Positions 15,720 through 24,974 of a stretch of 64,000 bases of DNA are shown piece by piece. Both the position numbers and the translations under genes were made by a program. Location of the stretch: the NCBI GenBank assembly GCA_035624215.1, contig DASPRY010000076.1, forward strand, positions 1 to 64,000. The letters are read 5' to 3'. Source of the stretch: JAFAGX01 sp035624215. GTDB taxonomy: Bacteria; Acidobacteriota; Terriglobia; Terriglobales; Acidobacteriaceae. Every line of letters starts with the position of its first letter. Position 1 is the stretch's first letter. A model generated the notes under the pieces. It saw only the letters and a program-made list of their open reading frames with translations, had not been told where the DNA came from and ran no database searches.

Positions 15720-18155
15720 ATGAGCACTACGGAAGCCCTTCCAGCCGAAATCCTCGAACTCACTCCATACGCTCCCACGCGATCCACCATTTCCGGCACA
15801 CCGTTGAATGGCGAAGAACTGCGCAAAACGGTTGATTACTGGCGGGCCTGTAACTACCTCAGCCTGGGAATGATTTACTTGCAGGACAATCCGCTACTCA
15901 CCGAGACGTTGCGCCCAGAGCACATCAAGAACCGCTTGCTGGGCCATTGGGGATCGAGTCCGGGATTATCGTTCATCTACGTCCACCTCAACCGGCTGAT
16001 CAGGAAATACGATCTCGATATGATATTTATCGCCGGTCCGGGCCACGGAGCGCCCGGCGTTCTTGGCCCCGCGTACCTTGAAGGCACCTACTCCGAGATT
16101 TATCCGGAAAAAAGTCAGGATGTTCAAGGTTTGCGTGAGTTTTTCAAGCAATTTTCTTTTCCTGGCGGGATTGGCAGTCACTGCACTCCGGAGACACCGG
16201 GCTCGATCCACGAAGGTGGAGAGCTCGGATACTCGGTCTCGCACGCTTGCGGCGCGGCTTTCGACAATCCCAATCTGATCGTGGCGGTTGCTGTGGGCGA
16301 CGGCGAATCTGAAACTGGGCCGCTCGCTACCTCGTGGCACGTAAACAAATTTCTGGGCCCGGCGCGCGATGGTGCAGTTCTGCCAATCCTGCACCTGAAC
16401 GGATATAAGATCAACAATCCGACCTTGCCGGCGCGTATCTCCCATGAGGAACTCGCCAACCTGCTGCGCGGTTATGGATGGACACCGTACTTCGTGGAGG
16501 GTTCCGAGATCGATAGCATGCATCAGGCTATGGCCGCAACCACTGAACATTGTATTCAAGAAATTCGCGAACATCAGCAGGCCGCGCGCAAGAACGGCGA
16601 CACCAGTCGCCCTCGCTGGCCCATGATCGTGTTGCGCTCACCAAAGGGCTGGACGGCTCCGCGTGAGGTCGAAGGCCATTATCTTGAGGGCTTTTGGCGC
16701 GCTCATCAAGTGCCGTTGCCCGCTGTGAAGAACGACACCAAGCAGCTTCGAGTTCTCGAGCGCTGGATGCGCTCGCTTAAGCCCGAGCCTTTCTTCGATG
16801 AAGGCGGCAAACTGGCCACCTGGTTCAGTGACCTGGCACCATCTGGAGACCGCCGTATGAGCGCGAACCTACATGCGAATGGCGGGCGTTTGAAAAAAGC
16901 GCTGCGCATGCCCGATTTTCGCAACTACGCTCATAGCGTTGAAAAGCCCGGAAAAGCTGAAGCCGGAAATACCGCCCCGCTCGGTGTGTTTCTGGGCGAT
17001 GTGATGAAACTGAACATGAGCAACTTCCGGGTCTTCGGCCCGGACGAGACTGCTTCCAACCGGCTCGACGCGATCTATAAAACCACCAAGAAATTCTGGA
17101 TCGAAGATTTTTTCCCCGAGGACAGGGACGGCAGTGAGCTCGCCACCGACGGTCGGGTCATCGAAATGCTGAGCGAGCACACCCTCGAGGGAATGCTGGA
17201 AGGTTACCTTCTAACCGGGCGGCACGGATTTTTCTCCTCCTACGAAGCCTTTGTTCACATCATCGACTCGATGTTCAACCAGCATGCCAAATGGTTGGAG
17301 ATTAGCAGTCATTTGTCATGGCGCCAGGCCATCGCTTCATTGAATCTTTTGATCACTTCCACAGTTTGGCGGCAGGACCACAACGGCTTCACGCATCAGG
17401 ATCCCGGATTTCTCGATGTAGTTGTCAATAAGAGCGCCAGTGTAACGCGCATTTACCTGCCGCCTGATGTGAACTGCTTACTCTCGGTGTCCGATCATTG
17501 TCTGCGCAGCGAAAATTATGTCAATGTAATTGTTTGTGACAAGCAAAAGCACCTGCAGTATCTGAGTATGGATAAAGCCATCATCCATTGCACAAAAGGA
17601 ATTGGCATTTGGGATTGGGCCAGCAACGATGAGGGCGGTGAACCGGATGTGGTGATGGCTTCTGCCGGCGACATCCCCACTCAGGAGGCGCTGGCCGCGA
17701 CCGCGCTCCTGCGCAAGGAATTCCCCGACCTCAAGATCCGCTTCCTCAATGTCGTCGATCTTTTTAAACTGCAACCCCATACTGAGCATCCCCACGGCTT
17801 GTCGGACTGGGACTTTGATTCTCTTTTCACCATTGACAAGCCCGTAATCTTCAACTTTCACGGTTACCCGCAACTTATTCATCGGTTGGCATATCGGCGC
17901 AGAAACCACGACAACATTCATGTCCGTGGCTACAAGGAACGCGGCAGCATCAACACTCCCCTGGAGCTGGCCATCGAAAACAATATTGACCGCTTCTCTC
18001 TCGCCATGGATGTCGTGAATCGGGTGCCGCGATTGCTGAGAATTGGCGGCCATGCGAAGGAAAGATTCCTAAATCAGCAGATCGAGTGCCTCGATTACGC
18101 CCATCAGTACGGGATCGACAAACCCGAAGCCGCCGAATGGACGTGGCCGTTCTAG
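15720..18155 (+). CDS. xfp: Xylulose-5-phosphate/fructose-6-phosphate phosphoketolase
   Basis: The product has 811 residues, normal for the family. The thiamine diphosphate motif GDGESETGPLATSWH (about 194-208), GPGHGAPGVLGPAYLEG near 102, and WRQDHNGFTHQDPGF (about 552) are hallmark segments. It splits xylulose-5-phosphate (and often fructose-6-phosphate) with phosphate into acetyl phosphate plus glyceraldehyde-3-phosphate or erythrose-4-phosphate. The convergent acetate kinase just downstream would turn acetyl phosphate into acetate and ATP. A strong AGAGGAG site precedes the ATG. Confidence 0.97.
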   Translation: MSTTEALPAEILELTPYAPTRSTISGTPLNGEELRKTVDYWRACNYLSLGMIYLQDNPLLTETLRPEHIKNRLLGHWGSSPGLSFIYVHLNRLIRKYDLDMIFIAGPGHGAPGVLGPAYLEGTYSEIYPEKSQDVQGLREFFKQFSFPGGIGSHCTPETPGSIHEGGELGYSVSHACGAAFDNPNLIVAVAVGDGESETGPLATSWHVNKFLGPARDGAVLPILHLNGYKINNPTLPARISHEELANLLRGYGWTPYFVEGSEIDSMHQAMAATTEHCIQEIREHQQAARKNGDTSRPRWPMIVLRSPKGWTAPREVEGHYLEGFWRAHQVPLPAVKNDTKQLRVLERWMRSLKPEPFFDEGGKLATWFSDLAPSGDRRMSANLHANGGRLKKALRMPDFRNYAHSVEKPGKAEAGNTAPLGVFLGDVMKLNMSNFRVFGPDETASNRLDAIYKTTKKFWIEDFFPEDRDGSELATDGRVIEMLSEHTLEGMLEGYLLTGRHGFFSSYEAFVHIIDSMFNQHAKWLEISSHLSWRQAIASLNLLITSTVWRQDHNGFTHQDPGFLDVVVNKSASVTRIYLPPDVNCLLSVSDHCLRSENYVNVIVCDKQKHLQYLSMDKAIIHCTKGIGIWDWASNDEGGEPDVVMASAGDIPTQEALAATALLRKEFPDLKIRFLNVVDLFKLQPHTEHPHGLSDWDFDSLFTIDKPVIFNFHGYPQLIHRLAYRRRNHDNIHVRGYKERGSINTPLELAIENNIDRFSLAMDVVNRVPRLLRIGGHAKERFLNQQIECLDYAHQYGIDKPEAAEWTWPF

Positions 18156-18189
18156 CGTTGGTGTCCGGGACGAGCTCAAGAACAGAATT

Positions 18190-18217
18190 GTCATTCCGAG
18201 CGCAGTCGAGGGATCCG
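18190..18217 (+). repeat. Dispersed GTCATTCCGAG-type repeat
   Basis: GTCATTCCGAGCGCAGTCGA continues into GGGATCC in the gap between the convergent phosphoketolase and acetate kinase genes. A near-identical unit stands at 45332-45360, and related units at 29184, 44311, 50045, 50160 and 50536. Confidence 0.75.
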
Positions 18218-18283
18218 CTTCCTGAAAACCACGTCCTGTATTCCGCAGGATCGTTGATCGACCGTGAACCGGAGCAGGCCCCT

Positions 18284-19528
18284 CTATGACGGATGCGGCA
18301 CTCCCAAAATCACCCGCACCGTGTCCCGCGCGATCAGCAGTTCCTCGTCGGTAGGAATCGCGAAGGCGAGCAATTTGGAGTCGCTGGTCGAAATCATTCC
18401 TTCGCGCCCGACTGTTTCCTGGTTCTTCCCTGCATCCAGGCGCAGACCGGCCCATTCCATACCCTCGCAAATCCGGGCGCGAACCTCGGGCGAATTTTCA
18501 CCAATCCCGCCGGTAAAGACGACCGCGTCGGCTCCGCCCATCGCAGCCAGATATGCGCCAATGTATTTCCGCGCTCGATAACAGAAAACTTCGAGGGCCA
18601 GCCGGACGCGGCGGTCATCATGCTCTTTCAGCTCGGCCTGCAATTCCCGCATATCGTTTGTAAGCCCGGAAATGCCCAGTAAGCCGGACTGGGTATTAAG
18701 GAGCGTGTCCACTTCGGAGCCCGACATTCCCTCCTTTCGCGCAATGAATCCAACGATCGCGGGATCAAGATCACCCGAGCGCGACCCCATCACCAGGCCC
18801 TCAAGGGGCGTCATGCCCATCGACGTATCGACGGAAGATCCTGCCTTGATTGCGGCGGCGGAACAGCCATTTCCCAGGTGCAGGGTGATAATGTTGGTCT
18901 GCTCGCGGGTCAGTCCGCGCATGGCGCGATAGCGGAACGCAACATAGCGATGCGAGGTTCCGTGAAACCCATAGCGTCGGATGCGGTGCCGCCGGTACAG
19001 ATGGTAGGGAATGGCATACAAGTAAGCATGTTCCGGAAGCGAGTGATGAAATGACGTATCGAACACGGCGACCTGCGGCACAGCTTTCCCAAAGATGTCG
19101 CGGGCTGCAGTAATGCCTTTGAGGTTGTTGGCATTGTGCAGCGGTGCGAGATCGATGCAGTCTTCGATTCCCTTCAGCACGTTGTCATCAATGAGAGCCG
19201 ACTGCTGGAATAGCTCGCCGCCATGCACCACGCGATGGCCCACCGCCTGCACGTCGGCTGTGCTCTTGATTTCTGAAATTTCCGACTGGTCGGATGCAAT
19301 ATGGCGGACCAGATAGTTCAATGCCGCTGCAATGTCTTGCAACGGCGCTGTGAGGATCTTGGCCGGCTGGTTACGATGCTGGATCCGGATGATCGCTTCA
19401 CCACCAATTCCTTCGACTTCACCCCGGCAGATTCGATCATCCTGATGTTGTTTGATTCGCTCCAGGTCGGTTGCAATCACCTGAAACTTCAGGCTGGAGC
19501 TTCCCGAGTTCAGAACCAGAACGTTCAT
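18284..19528 (-). CDS. ackA: Acetate kinase
   Basis: The product has 414 residues from the ATG at 19528 (MNVLVLNSGSSSLKFQ, the family's standard opening). A longer start at 19552 adds eight unusual residues. Motifs include GHRVVHGG, FDTSFHHSLPEHAYLYAIP, RYGFHGTSHRYV and GVVFTGG-type phosphate binding (VVFTGGIGENS). It interconverts acetyl phosphate plus ADP with acetate plus ATP. It is convergent with phosphoketolase and no phosphotransacetylase gene is present nearby, which fits acetyl phosphate supply from phosphoketolase. Confidence 0.96.
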   Translation of the reverse strand: MNVLVLNSGSSSLKFQVIATDLERIKQHQDDRICRGEVEGIGGEAIIRIQHRNQPAKILTAPLQDIAAALNYLVRHIASDQSEISEIKSTADVQAVGHRVVHGGELFQQSALIDDNVLKGIEDCIDLAPLHNANNLKGITAARDIFGKAVPQVAVFDTSFHHSLPEHAYLYAIPYHLYRRHRIRRYGFHGTSHRYVAFRYRAMRGLTREQTNIITLHLGNGCSAAAIKAGSSVDTSMGMTPLEGLVMGSRSGDLDPAIVGFIARKEGMSGSEVDTLLNTQSGLLGISGLTNDMRELQAELKEHDDRRVRLALEVFCYRARKYIGAYLAAMGGADAVVFTGGIGENSPEVRARICEGMEWAGLRLDAGKNQETVGREGMISTSDSKLLAFAIPTDEELLIARDTVRVILGVPHPS

Positions 19529-19630
19529 GACGCGCCTATCACTAGGATTCACCCCTCAGGATCACACCTAAGATAAGCGGAAGCTCTGCCTGCACGGCTC
19601 GTGGCGCGATAACCGGGAAACTTCCAAAGA

Positions 19631-19858
19631 TTAAATGTTGTAATTAGCGCGCCGCAGTTCGTCCTTATACTTCTCGCGGGCCTGTGTGGCTTTCTCTTGC
19701 GCATCCTGTTCCCTGAAGTGGGCCGTATCCCACTCCTCCATTGCGGTCATCGAATGATCGGCGGTGGCCAGGGCCTCTTCATCGCGAATGGCATCCACCC
19801 ATTCATCAACTGCCTTCTTGTACATGAAGCGCGCATGGTCCAGGGTTTCCTTGTTCAT
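19631..19858 (-). CDS. Small charged helical protein of unknown function
   Basis: The product has 75 residues and is highly charged, probably all helix. It has an HARFMYKKAVDEWVDAIRDE opening and a Gln/Glu/Lys-rich second half (EKATQAREKYKDELRR). No signal peptide or membrane segment. AAGGTGA lies 6 bases before the ATG. It stands alone between ackA and pirin on the same strand. No family recognised. Confidence 0.6.
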   Translation of the reverse strand: MNKETLDHARFMYKKAVDEWVDAIRDEEALATADHSMTAMEEWDTAHFREQDAQEKATQAREKYKDELRRANYNI

Positions 19859-19924
19859 GGCAGTTCACCTTAGCGCAGCCGGGTCGATTGGTCAACAATC
19901 TCGCAGCGGCAAACCGTCCGCCAA

Positions 19925-20836
19925 TCAGCGTTTGCTCACTTTTAGGAACGTTCCTTCTTGAAGTTCAGTGAACGCCTGCCGTAATTGCTCCTGCGTGTTC
20001 ATCACAATCGGACCATACCAGGCGACCGGCTCCTCAAGCGGCTTCCCTGACACCAGCAAGAATCGGATTCCATCATCGCCGGCCTGCACGCTGACTTCGT
20101 CGCCGCGATCAAAAAGAATCAGCGAACGATTATCCGCTTCCACCGGAGGAGCGGTGTCCAGCCATTTGATCGCCTCTGTCGGCACCGCCAGCGGACCTGA
20201 GGCATTGCAGAATTTTCCGCTGCCGGCAAAAACGTAAGCGAAAGCATGACGCGTCGTCTCGACTGGAAGCGTCTTCCTCTTGCCCGGGGCAACTGACACA
20301 TCGAGATAGATCGGTTCGGCCGCGACTCCCACCACCGGGCCGGTTTTGCCCCAGAAATCGCCGCAGACCACACGCACGTGGGCGCCATCATCGTCGGTGA
20401 TTTCCGGTATCTCGGCGGCCTTCACTTCCTGGTAGCGTGGCGAGGTCATCTTGAGCGATGACGGCAGATTACCCCACAACTGAAATCCATGCATCCGCCC
20501 GGCATGATCGCCTTTCGGCATCTCCTGATGAATGATGCCGCTCCCTGCCGTCATCCACTGCACATCCCCGGCGCCGATCACGCCACTATTGCCTATACTG
20601 TCTCCGTGCGCCACTGTTCCGGCCAGCACGTAGGTTATGGTTTCGATCCCGCGGTGCGGATGCCACGGAAATCCCGCCAGATAATCCTCCGGAACGTCGT
20701 TGCGAAAGTCATCCAGCAACAGGAATGGATCGAACTCTTTTGTGTTGCCAAAGCCGAATGCCCGGCGCAGGTGCACGCCCGCGCCTTCGAGGGTCGGCTT
20801 CGACTTAATCAGCCGCTTAACTGGTCGTATCGACAT
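19925..20836 (-). CDS. Pirin family protein (bicupin)
   Basis: The product has 303 residues from the ATG at 20836, which follows GGGGGC. The pirin metal site is visible as FPWHPHRGIETITYVL and GSGIIHQEMPKG in the first cupin: three His and one Glu. The C-terminal cupin (about 175-290) has the usual degenerate pattern with FAYVFAGSGKF. Bacterial pirins often act as quercetinases or as redox-linked regulators. Substrate cannot be told here. Five extra upstream codons from 20851 are possible. Confidence 0.9.
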   Translation of the reverse strand: MSIRPVKRLIKSKPTLEGAGVHLRRAFGFGNTKEFDPFLLLDDFRNDVPEDYLAGFPWHPHRGIETITYVLAGTVAHGDSIGNSGVIGAGDVQWMTAGSGIIHQEMPKGDHAGRMHGFQLWGNLPSSLKMTSPRYQEVKAAEIPEITDDDGAHVRVVCGDFWGKTGPVVGVAAEPIYLDVSVAPGKRKTLPVETTRHAFAYVFAGSGKFCNASGPLAVPTEAIKWLDTAPPVEADNRSLILFDRGDEVSVQAGDDGIRFLLVSGKPLEEPVAWYGPIVMNTQEQLRQAFTELQEGTFLKVSKR

Positions 20837-20972
20837 AGTGCCCCCACACACAGTGCCTGTTTAGAAAAGTGAAGTAATAGATGATGTTCGAGACCTTCCG
20901 GGTTCAAGGGCGAACCGGGCGCCGCGGTCAGCCCAAAATATCTGCGCCGCAGCTTATGAAATTCTCCTGCTC

Positions 20973-23174
20973 TCAGAAACTGGGCTGCTGAGCCACCCTC
21001 CACGACCACATTAGGAATGAAGTTGCTGTGAGGTCAATCGCTGGCTCGGTTGTGCTGAACGACTGCATGTTGTCGCGATAAACTGCTACCTGCGACTCAT
21101 CGAACGCACCGTCGTTGCCGTTGAATTTCTTAAACGTATCCACCCCGTTCGCGGGGCATAGAATCATGCCATCCACGATTCCCGAAGTAGCATAACCAGC
21201 CGGCCCCTCGGAAGCCGCGCCCCAAAGTATCGGTGTTCCGCCGGACGTTCCATCCAGCGCCCCAGCCAGGTTCGCCACCTGGTGCTGAATGCAGTTTGGA
21301 AATGTGCTCCCATCGCCCACAATAAACGACGAACCCCAGGCGTTGGCGCCAAGAATGTTGCCCAGCCACCTTTGCGAATAGGTCTTGTAGTTCGCCGATC
21401 CGGTCAGGTAATACGCTTCGCTGGCCATGACCGACAAACCCGCGCCGTGGGAAGTAGTATCACCATAACTCCACTGATATCCAAAACCCCAGGCATCGCT
21501 CTTGCCTTGGCTAATCGCGTCATTAACCTGGCGTAACAGTTGTTGGCGAATCCCAGCTTCCGAAATCGCCAAGCCCCCCGGATTCCCTGCCATTGCCAGT
21601 GCCCGGTACAGTTCAAAATGGGCGAGGCCGCTTACGTCGTAAAGATTCAGCGTGTCCGTATTGCCCGTGTTGTAAATGTTCGTGATGTAACCACTGGCAA
21701 ACTCGGCGGCGCGCTCCAGGTAATACATGGCATCTCGGCATTGCAGCCCCCCAAGCAGGCTTTCATCACCTTCTGCAGACCGCAAGGCGAAATACAGTTC
21801 GGCTGCGCCCAGTTCCATGTCGTCTTCCCATACGTCCTCGGGATAGCCGTCGAACGGAGAAACCGTCAGCAAACAATTATTGCAACTCCCCGAGCCAACG
21901 CTCGGCGCAGGATCCGGATACGAAGTGTCTCCCAGGACAAAAATATCCTCCGCATTCTTCAGGCACTGTGCTGCCAGAGCAGGATTGGAATCACGATTAA
22001 GCTGGTAACAGAGCGCGAAATCCGCCGCCAAACGCCCGGCCAGATTCGGACTGATCTGCGACCCGGCGGGCCCAGCCAAAAACACAGGTCGATAGCAGAT
22101 GAAGAATGTGGTGTACGGGTCGCAAGGTTCAGGATCTCCGGCTTGCTGATAATTGTCGGCTGCCTGAGGTAGCGTCCAGATGTCGTACTCAGTGATCAGA
22201 CAGAAAGGCGTGACATAGGTTCCGTCGCAGTTGCCCGTCGCCGAACTGGGATCGCCCTCGCCGTAATAATCCCAATCCTGTGTATTGTCGGCCTGGTAGT
22301 ACAGCGTTTTCGTCTTGTCATTCCACATCGCCATCAGCCACTTAACACCGAACTCGACTTCGTTGCTGAAGTCGGATGAGATCGGCGCCCCCAGCCCACT
22401 GTCGGCGGCATAGGAGACTGAGCCCGGCGGAGTCGGAGGGTTAAACGGAGCGCCAGGTCCCATTTGATTCGGAAAATCACGAATGCCAATTTGCATCAAC
22501 GCTGCCGTGTAGCTGACAGTCTCGACGTACTTCTCGTAATCGCCGGCGTCCCACCAGCCACCGGCAGCATCGATGTTGGGCAGCTTCGCAGAAACTAAAG
22601 GCGGCGTCGGTGGCACGTTGTCGATAAAGTCATTGCTGTCGAGCGGCGGCGTCTGGTAAATATGCGCATTTTCGTCTTTCAGATGTCCCGGAGCCGTGCG
22701 CAGCGCGTTGCGGATGAAGTCGGCTCCGTCGCGTTCCGTTTCATAGAAAAACAAGGTATTCAACAGCAAACCGGAATAGAGAACCTCGGGCGTATCCACC
22801 GCAAAAGGCGGCGAAGTTGCCGCCGCGGCACCTGACACTGAAATCGTGTACAGATCCCCGCCAGGAGCGCTGAAGTCGAGTGCATACACGTTGTAGGTCA
22901 CGCTCTTGCTGTGGCTCCAGGTGCCCAGTAAAGCCCCGGCATACCCCGAATACACGGTCGCTCCTTTTGAGTTGACCACTTTGAAGCTTGCTGCATCTTC
23001 CGCCGTCGTCGACATCAGATACGCGCGAAATGGCGTCTGGCCACTTTCATATCCAACTTGATCGACGCGCACGTAGGTAGATTCCGCCCGCGACGGCTGA
23101 ATATAAGCAGACACCAGGAACAAGATGCTGGCCACTGGAAGAAATCGGAAGGAGATTACAGGTCGGAAAAACAT
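20973..23174 (-). CDS. Secreted glycoside hydrolase family 9 endoglucanase
   Basis: The product has 733 residues with a signal peptide (1-30). An N-terminal Ig-like CelD_N domain (about 32-125) precedes the (alpha/alpha)6 catalytic barrel. The nucleophile-side motif is GGWWDAGDYEKYVE (DAGD), NILGANAWGSSFIVGDG is the late conserved block, and the proton-donor Glu lies in FSTTEPAIDLTA. GH9 enzymes cleave internal beta-1,4 bonds of cellulose. No carbohydrate-binding module or dockerin is seen. A palindromic operator sits between promoter and start, so expression is likely substrate-controlled. Confidence 0.92.
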   Translation of the reverse strand: MFFRPVISFRFLPVASILFLVSAYIQPSRAESTYVRVDQVGYESGQTPFRAYLMSTTAEDAASFKVVNSKGATVYSGYAGALLGTWSHSKSVTYNVYALDFSAPGGDLYTISVSGAAAATSPPFAVDTPEVLYSGLLLNTLFFYETERDGADFIRNALRTAPGHLKDENAHIYQTPPLDSNDFIDNVPPTPPLVSAKLPNIDAAGGWWDAGDYEKYVETVSYTAALMQIGIRDFPNQMGPGAPFNPPTPPGSVSYAADSGLGAPISSDFSNEVEFGVKWLMAMWNDKTKTLYYQADNTQDWDYYGEGDPSSATGNCDGTYVTPFCLITEYDIWTLPQAADNYQQAGDPEPCDPYTTFFICYRPVFLAGPAGSQISPNLAGRLAADFALCYQLNRDSNPALAAQCLKNAEDIFVLGDTSYPDPAPSVGSGSCNNCLLTVSPFDGYPEDVWEDDMELGAAELYFALRSAEGDESLLGGLQCRDAMYYLERAAEFASGYITNIYNTGNTDTLNLYDVSGLAHFELYRALAMAGNPGGLAISEAGIRQQLLRQVNDAISQGKSDAWGFGYQWSYGDTTSHGAGLSVMASEAYYLTGSANYKTYSQRWLGNILGANAWGSSFIVGDGSTFPNCIQHQVANLAGALDGTSGGTPILWGAASEGPAGYATSGIVDGMILCPANGVDTFKKFNGNDGAFDESQVAVYRDNMQSFSTTEPAIDLTATSFLMWSWRVAQQPSF

Positions 23175-23204
23175 AGCGGCTCCTTGCCGCGTGGGAGAGA
23201 CGCG

Positions 23205-23224
23205 GTATTAAATGCATTTAATAC
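23205..23224. promoter_or_regulatory. Perfect 20-bp palindrome, operator for the GH9 gene
   Basis: GTATTAAATGCATTTAATAC is identical on both strands. It begins 5 bases after the -10 hexamer and ends 30 bases before the GH9 ATG, so a bound protein would cover the transcription start. This is the position of a repressor operator. The cognate regulator is not in the window. Confidence 0.75.
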
Positions 23225-23229
23225 TGGCA

Positions 23230-23259
23230 AATATTGCTCTACTGGCGTTCGACTGTCAA
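23230..23259 (-). promoter_or_regulatory. Sigma-70 promoter of the GH9 gene
   Basis: On the minus strand a consensus TTGACA (23259-23254) and AATATT (23235-23230) are 18 bases apart. The predicted start falls inside the palindrome at 23205-23224. Confidence 0.6.
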
Positions 23260-23331
23260 GAGAAGTTTGGCCCACCCGAATCGGGCTGCAGAAAGCGCAG
23301 AACGTCTCGGTTTTTCTTGACTTTGCGGCCT

Positions 23332-24669
23332 TTACTGCGATGGCCCTTGCGCGGAAAGATGGACCTTCGAGCGATCGCCGAGCGTTTTGAGCTGCTGATC
23401 TGAGATCCGTATGGTCCCGTCCAGCACCAGATGTAATCCGCCCGCTTCGTAGAATTCTGTTTTGTTGATCGTCGTGGAGTCTTGCGCCAACTCCGGAAGT
23501 GTCGCCTTAAAATCGGTAGCAGCTCGTACCGCAGCCAGAACCGGCTGGGCGATTTCATCACGCAGCTTCGTTCCCTGCTCTTGCGAGCGAAGCAGTTCGC
23601 CCGCCCAGCCATCGGCATCGATGCGGCTGACCTCAGGCATGAGTTGCACAGCACCATTTTGCGCAAGCCTGGGCGTTAGTTTGACGGTAAGGGTGCCGTC
23701 GCCCTCGGCTAGTTCGCTGGGTGTCTCTTCGCCTTGCAGCCCAAAGCATCCCCAGCGCTCAAAATGCAACTGGGTGACCACGATGCTCGCTGGGGCGCTG
23801 CCAGTCAACGTCGCCCAGCGAACTAGATGTCGTACTCCACAACGTGGCTGTCTATACATTCTGGAGCGCAGGATTTCTGCAATATTCTGCTGCAGGTCCG
23901 CAAGATCTGTTGTCAGCTGCAGCTTGAACACACTTTGATCGCCTTCGCTGGCAGATTTTGTAATCACCCCGGAAACGATCACCGAAATCGGGTCGTTCTC
24001 CACCGTGATAGACCTGCTGGTTGGAGAGAGATTAAAGCTGACGTCTTCCGAGATCCCCATTTCTTTTCCCAGGTTGAGTTGTTGCTCATGGAAATTCGCC
24101 AGCGCTTGCTCAAGGCCTTTTGCGCAACTGGAAATCTCCCCAACCTCTCGGTTCACTTCTACGGTTTTCTGGTCCAGCCGATTCGCCTGTTGCACAACTT
24201 CCGAATCCGCCTTCGTCACTCTCAAAGTGATTTCTCTTAAGCCCGATTGCTGCGTTTTGGAAAATGCCTCTATGAATTGCTTGGTGTCGGTACGCGCCTC
24301 CTCTACGGCTTGGTCAAGAGAGTGACCGGCACGGGACACATCGGCCGTATTCGGATTCTTCTGCAGCTGCTCCACGAACGCTTGCAGGTCCTGGCTGGCA
24401 GTCTCACTGCTTTTCACCATTGAGTTGTATGCGTTGACCTGTTCACTGGTCGCCTGCACAGCCAGGGCGTGATTGAAGTCCTTCAAATCGTCGGTTTCTA
24501 TTCCACCCTCCATTCTGTTCGGACCTCCGATGACCACCCAGGGTCGCCGGCTGTGCAGCGGGGTGCTTGTAGGCGCCGGAGCCGAGGTACCGGTGTTTTG
24601 CGCAACCGCCGATTCGATGATTGCCAGCAGGCTGGCCAGTATGCATCCGAGCAGAAAGGTTTTTCCCAT
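23332..24669 (-). CDS. Exported coiled-coil protein of unknown function
   Basis: The product has 445 residues with a signal peptide to about residue 24 (ESAVAQ). Residues about 70-200 are rich in Gln, Glu, Ala and Leu with heptad-like spacing (EVVQQANRLDQKTVEVNREV) and should form a long coiled coil. A beta-rich middle follows with two Cys (PRCGVRHL, WGCFGLQG), possibly a disulfide pair. The end contains GLHLVLDGTIRISDQQLKTL. No enzymatic motif was recognised. ATG 24669 was chosen over TTG 24675. It lies upstream of the GH9 gene on the same strand but 157 bases away, with the GH9 promoter between. Confidence 0.6.
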   Translation of the reverse strand: MGKTFLLGCILASLLAIIESAVAQNTGTSAPAPTSTPLHSRRPWVVIGGPNRMEGGIETDDLKDFNHALAVQATSEQVNAYNSMVKSSETASQDLQAFVEQLQKNPNTADVSRAGHSLDQAVEEARTDTKQFIEAFSKTQQSGLREITLRVTKADSEVVQQANRLDQKTVEVNREVGEISSCAKGLEQALANFHEQQLNLGKEMGISEDVSFNLSPTSRSITVENDPISVIVSGVITKSASEGDQSVFKLQLTTDLADLQQNIAEILRSRMYRQPRCGVRHLVRWATLTGSAPASIVVTQLHFERWGCFGLQGEETPSELAEGDGTLTVKLTPRLAQNGAVQLMPEVSRIDADGWAGELLRSQEQGTKLRDEIAQPVLAAVRAATDFKATLPELAQDSTTINKTEFYEAGGLHLVLDGTIRISDQQLKTLGDRSKVHLSAQGPSQ

Positions 24670-24847
24670 GGGCAACTGCTATCTGAAACCGGTGGACGTA
24701 GTCTCGACGCCGCGTGATTGTACCCCGAAAATTGTGCGAGCAAAACATCAGGCACAATTCTTTGCATAGATTTACCAAGGTTTACTTGATTCTCAGTTCC
24801 GCACCAACGCGGTCGGAACCTCGCTCACCTTTGCTCTATTCACCCCG

Positions 24848-24856
24848 TGCTATAAT
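24848..24856 (+). promoter_or_regulatory. Extended -10 promoter for yebC
   Basis: TGC-TATAAT is a perfect extended -10 element. The leader to yebC is about 110 bases. No convincing -35 was seen (TTTGCT lies 15 bases before). The rest of the 305-base gap 24670-24974 holds nothing recognised. Confidence 0.55.
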
Positions 24857-24974
24857 TTAATTTCGCGTGCAGTGTTTTCGAGGCATTCCTGTGATCTCCT
24901 CTGGGCGAATCCAGCGCGCGACCATCGGCGTACGAGATCAGCGTAATCAAATTTCATTCAAATGAGGTTAATCC

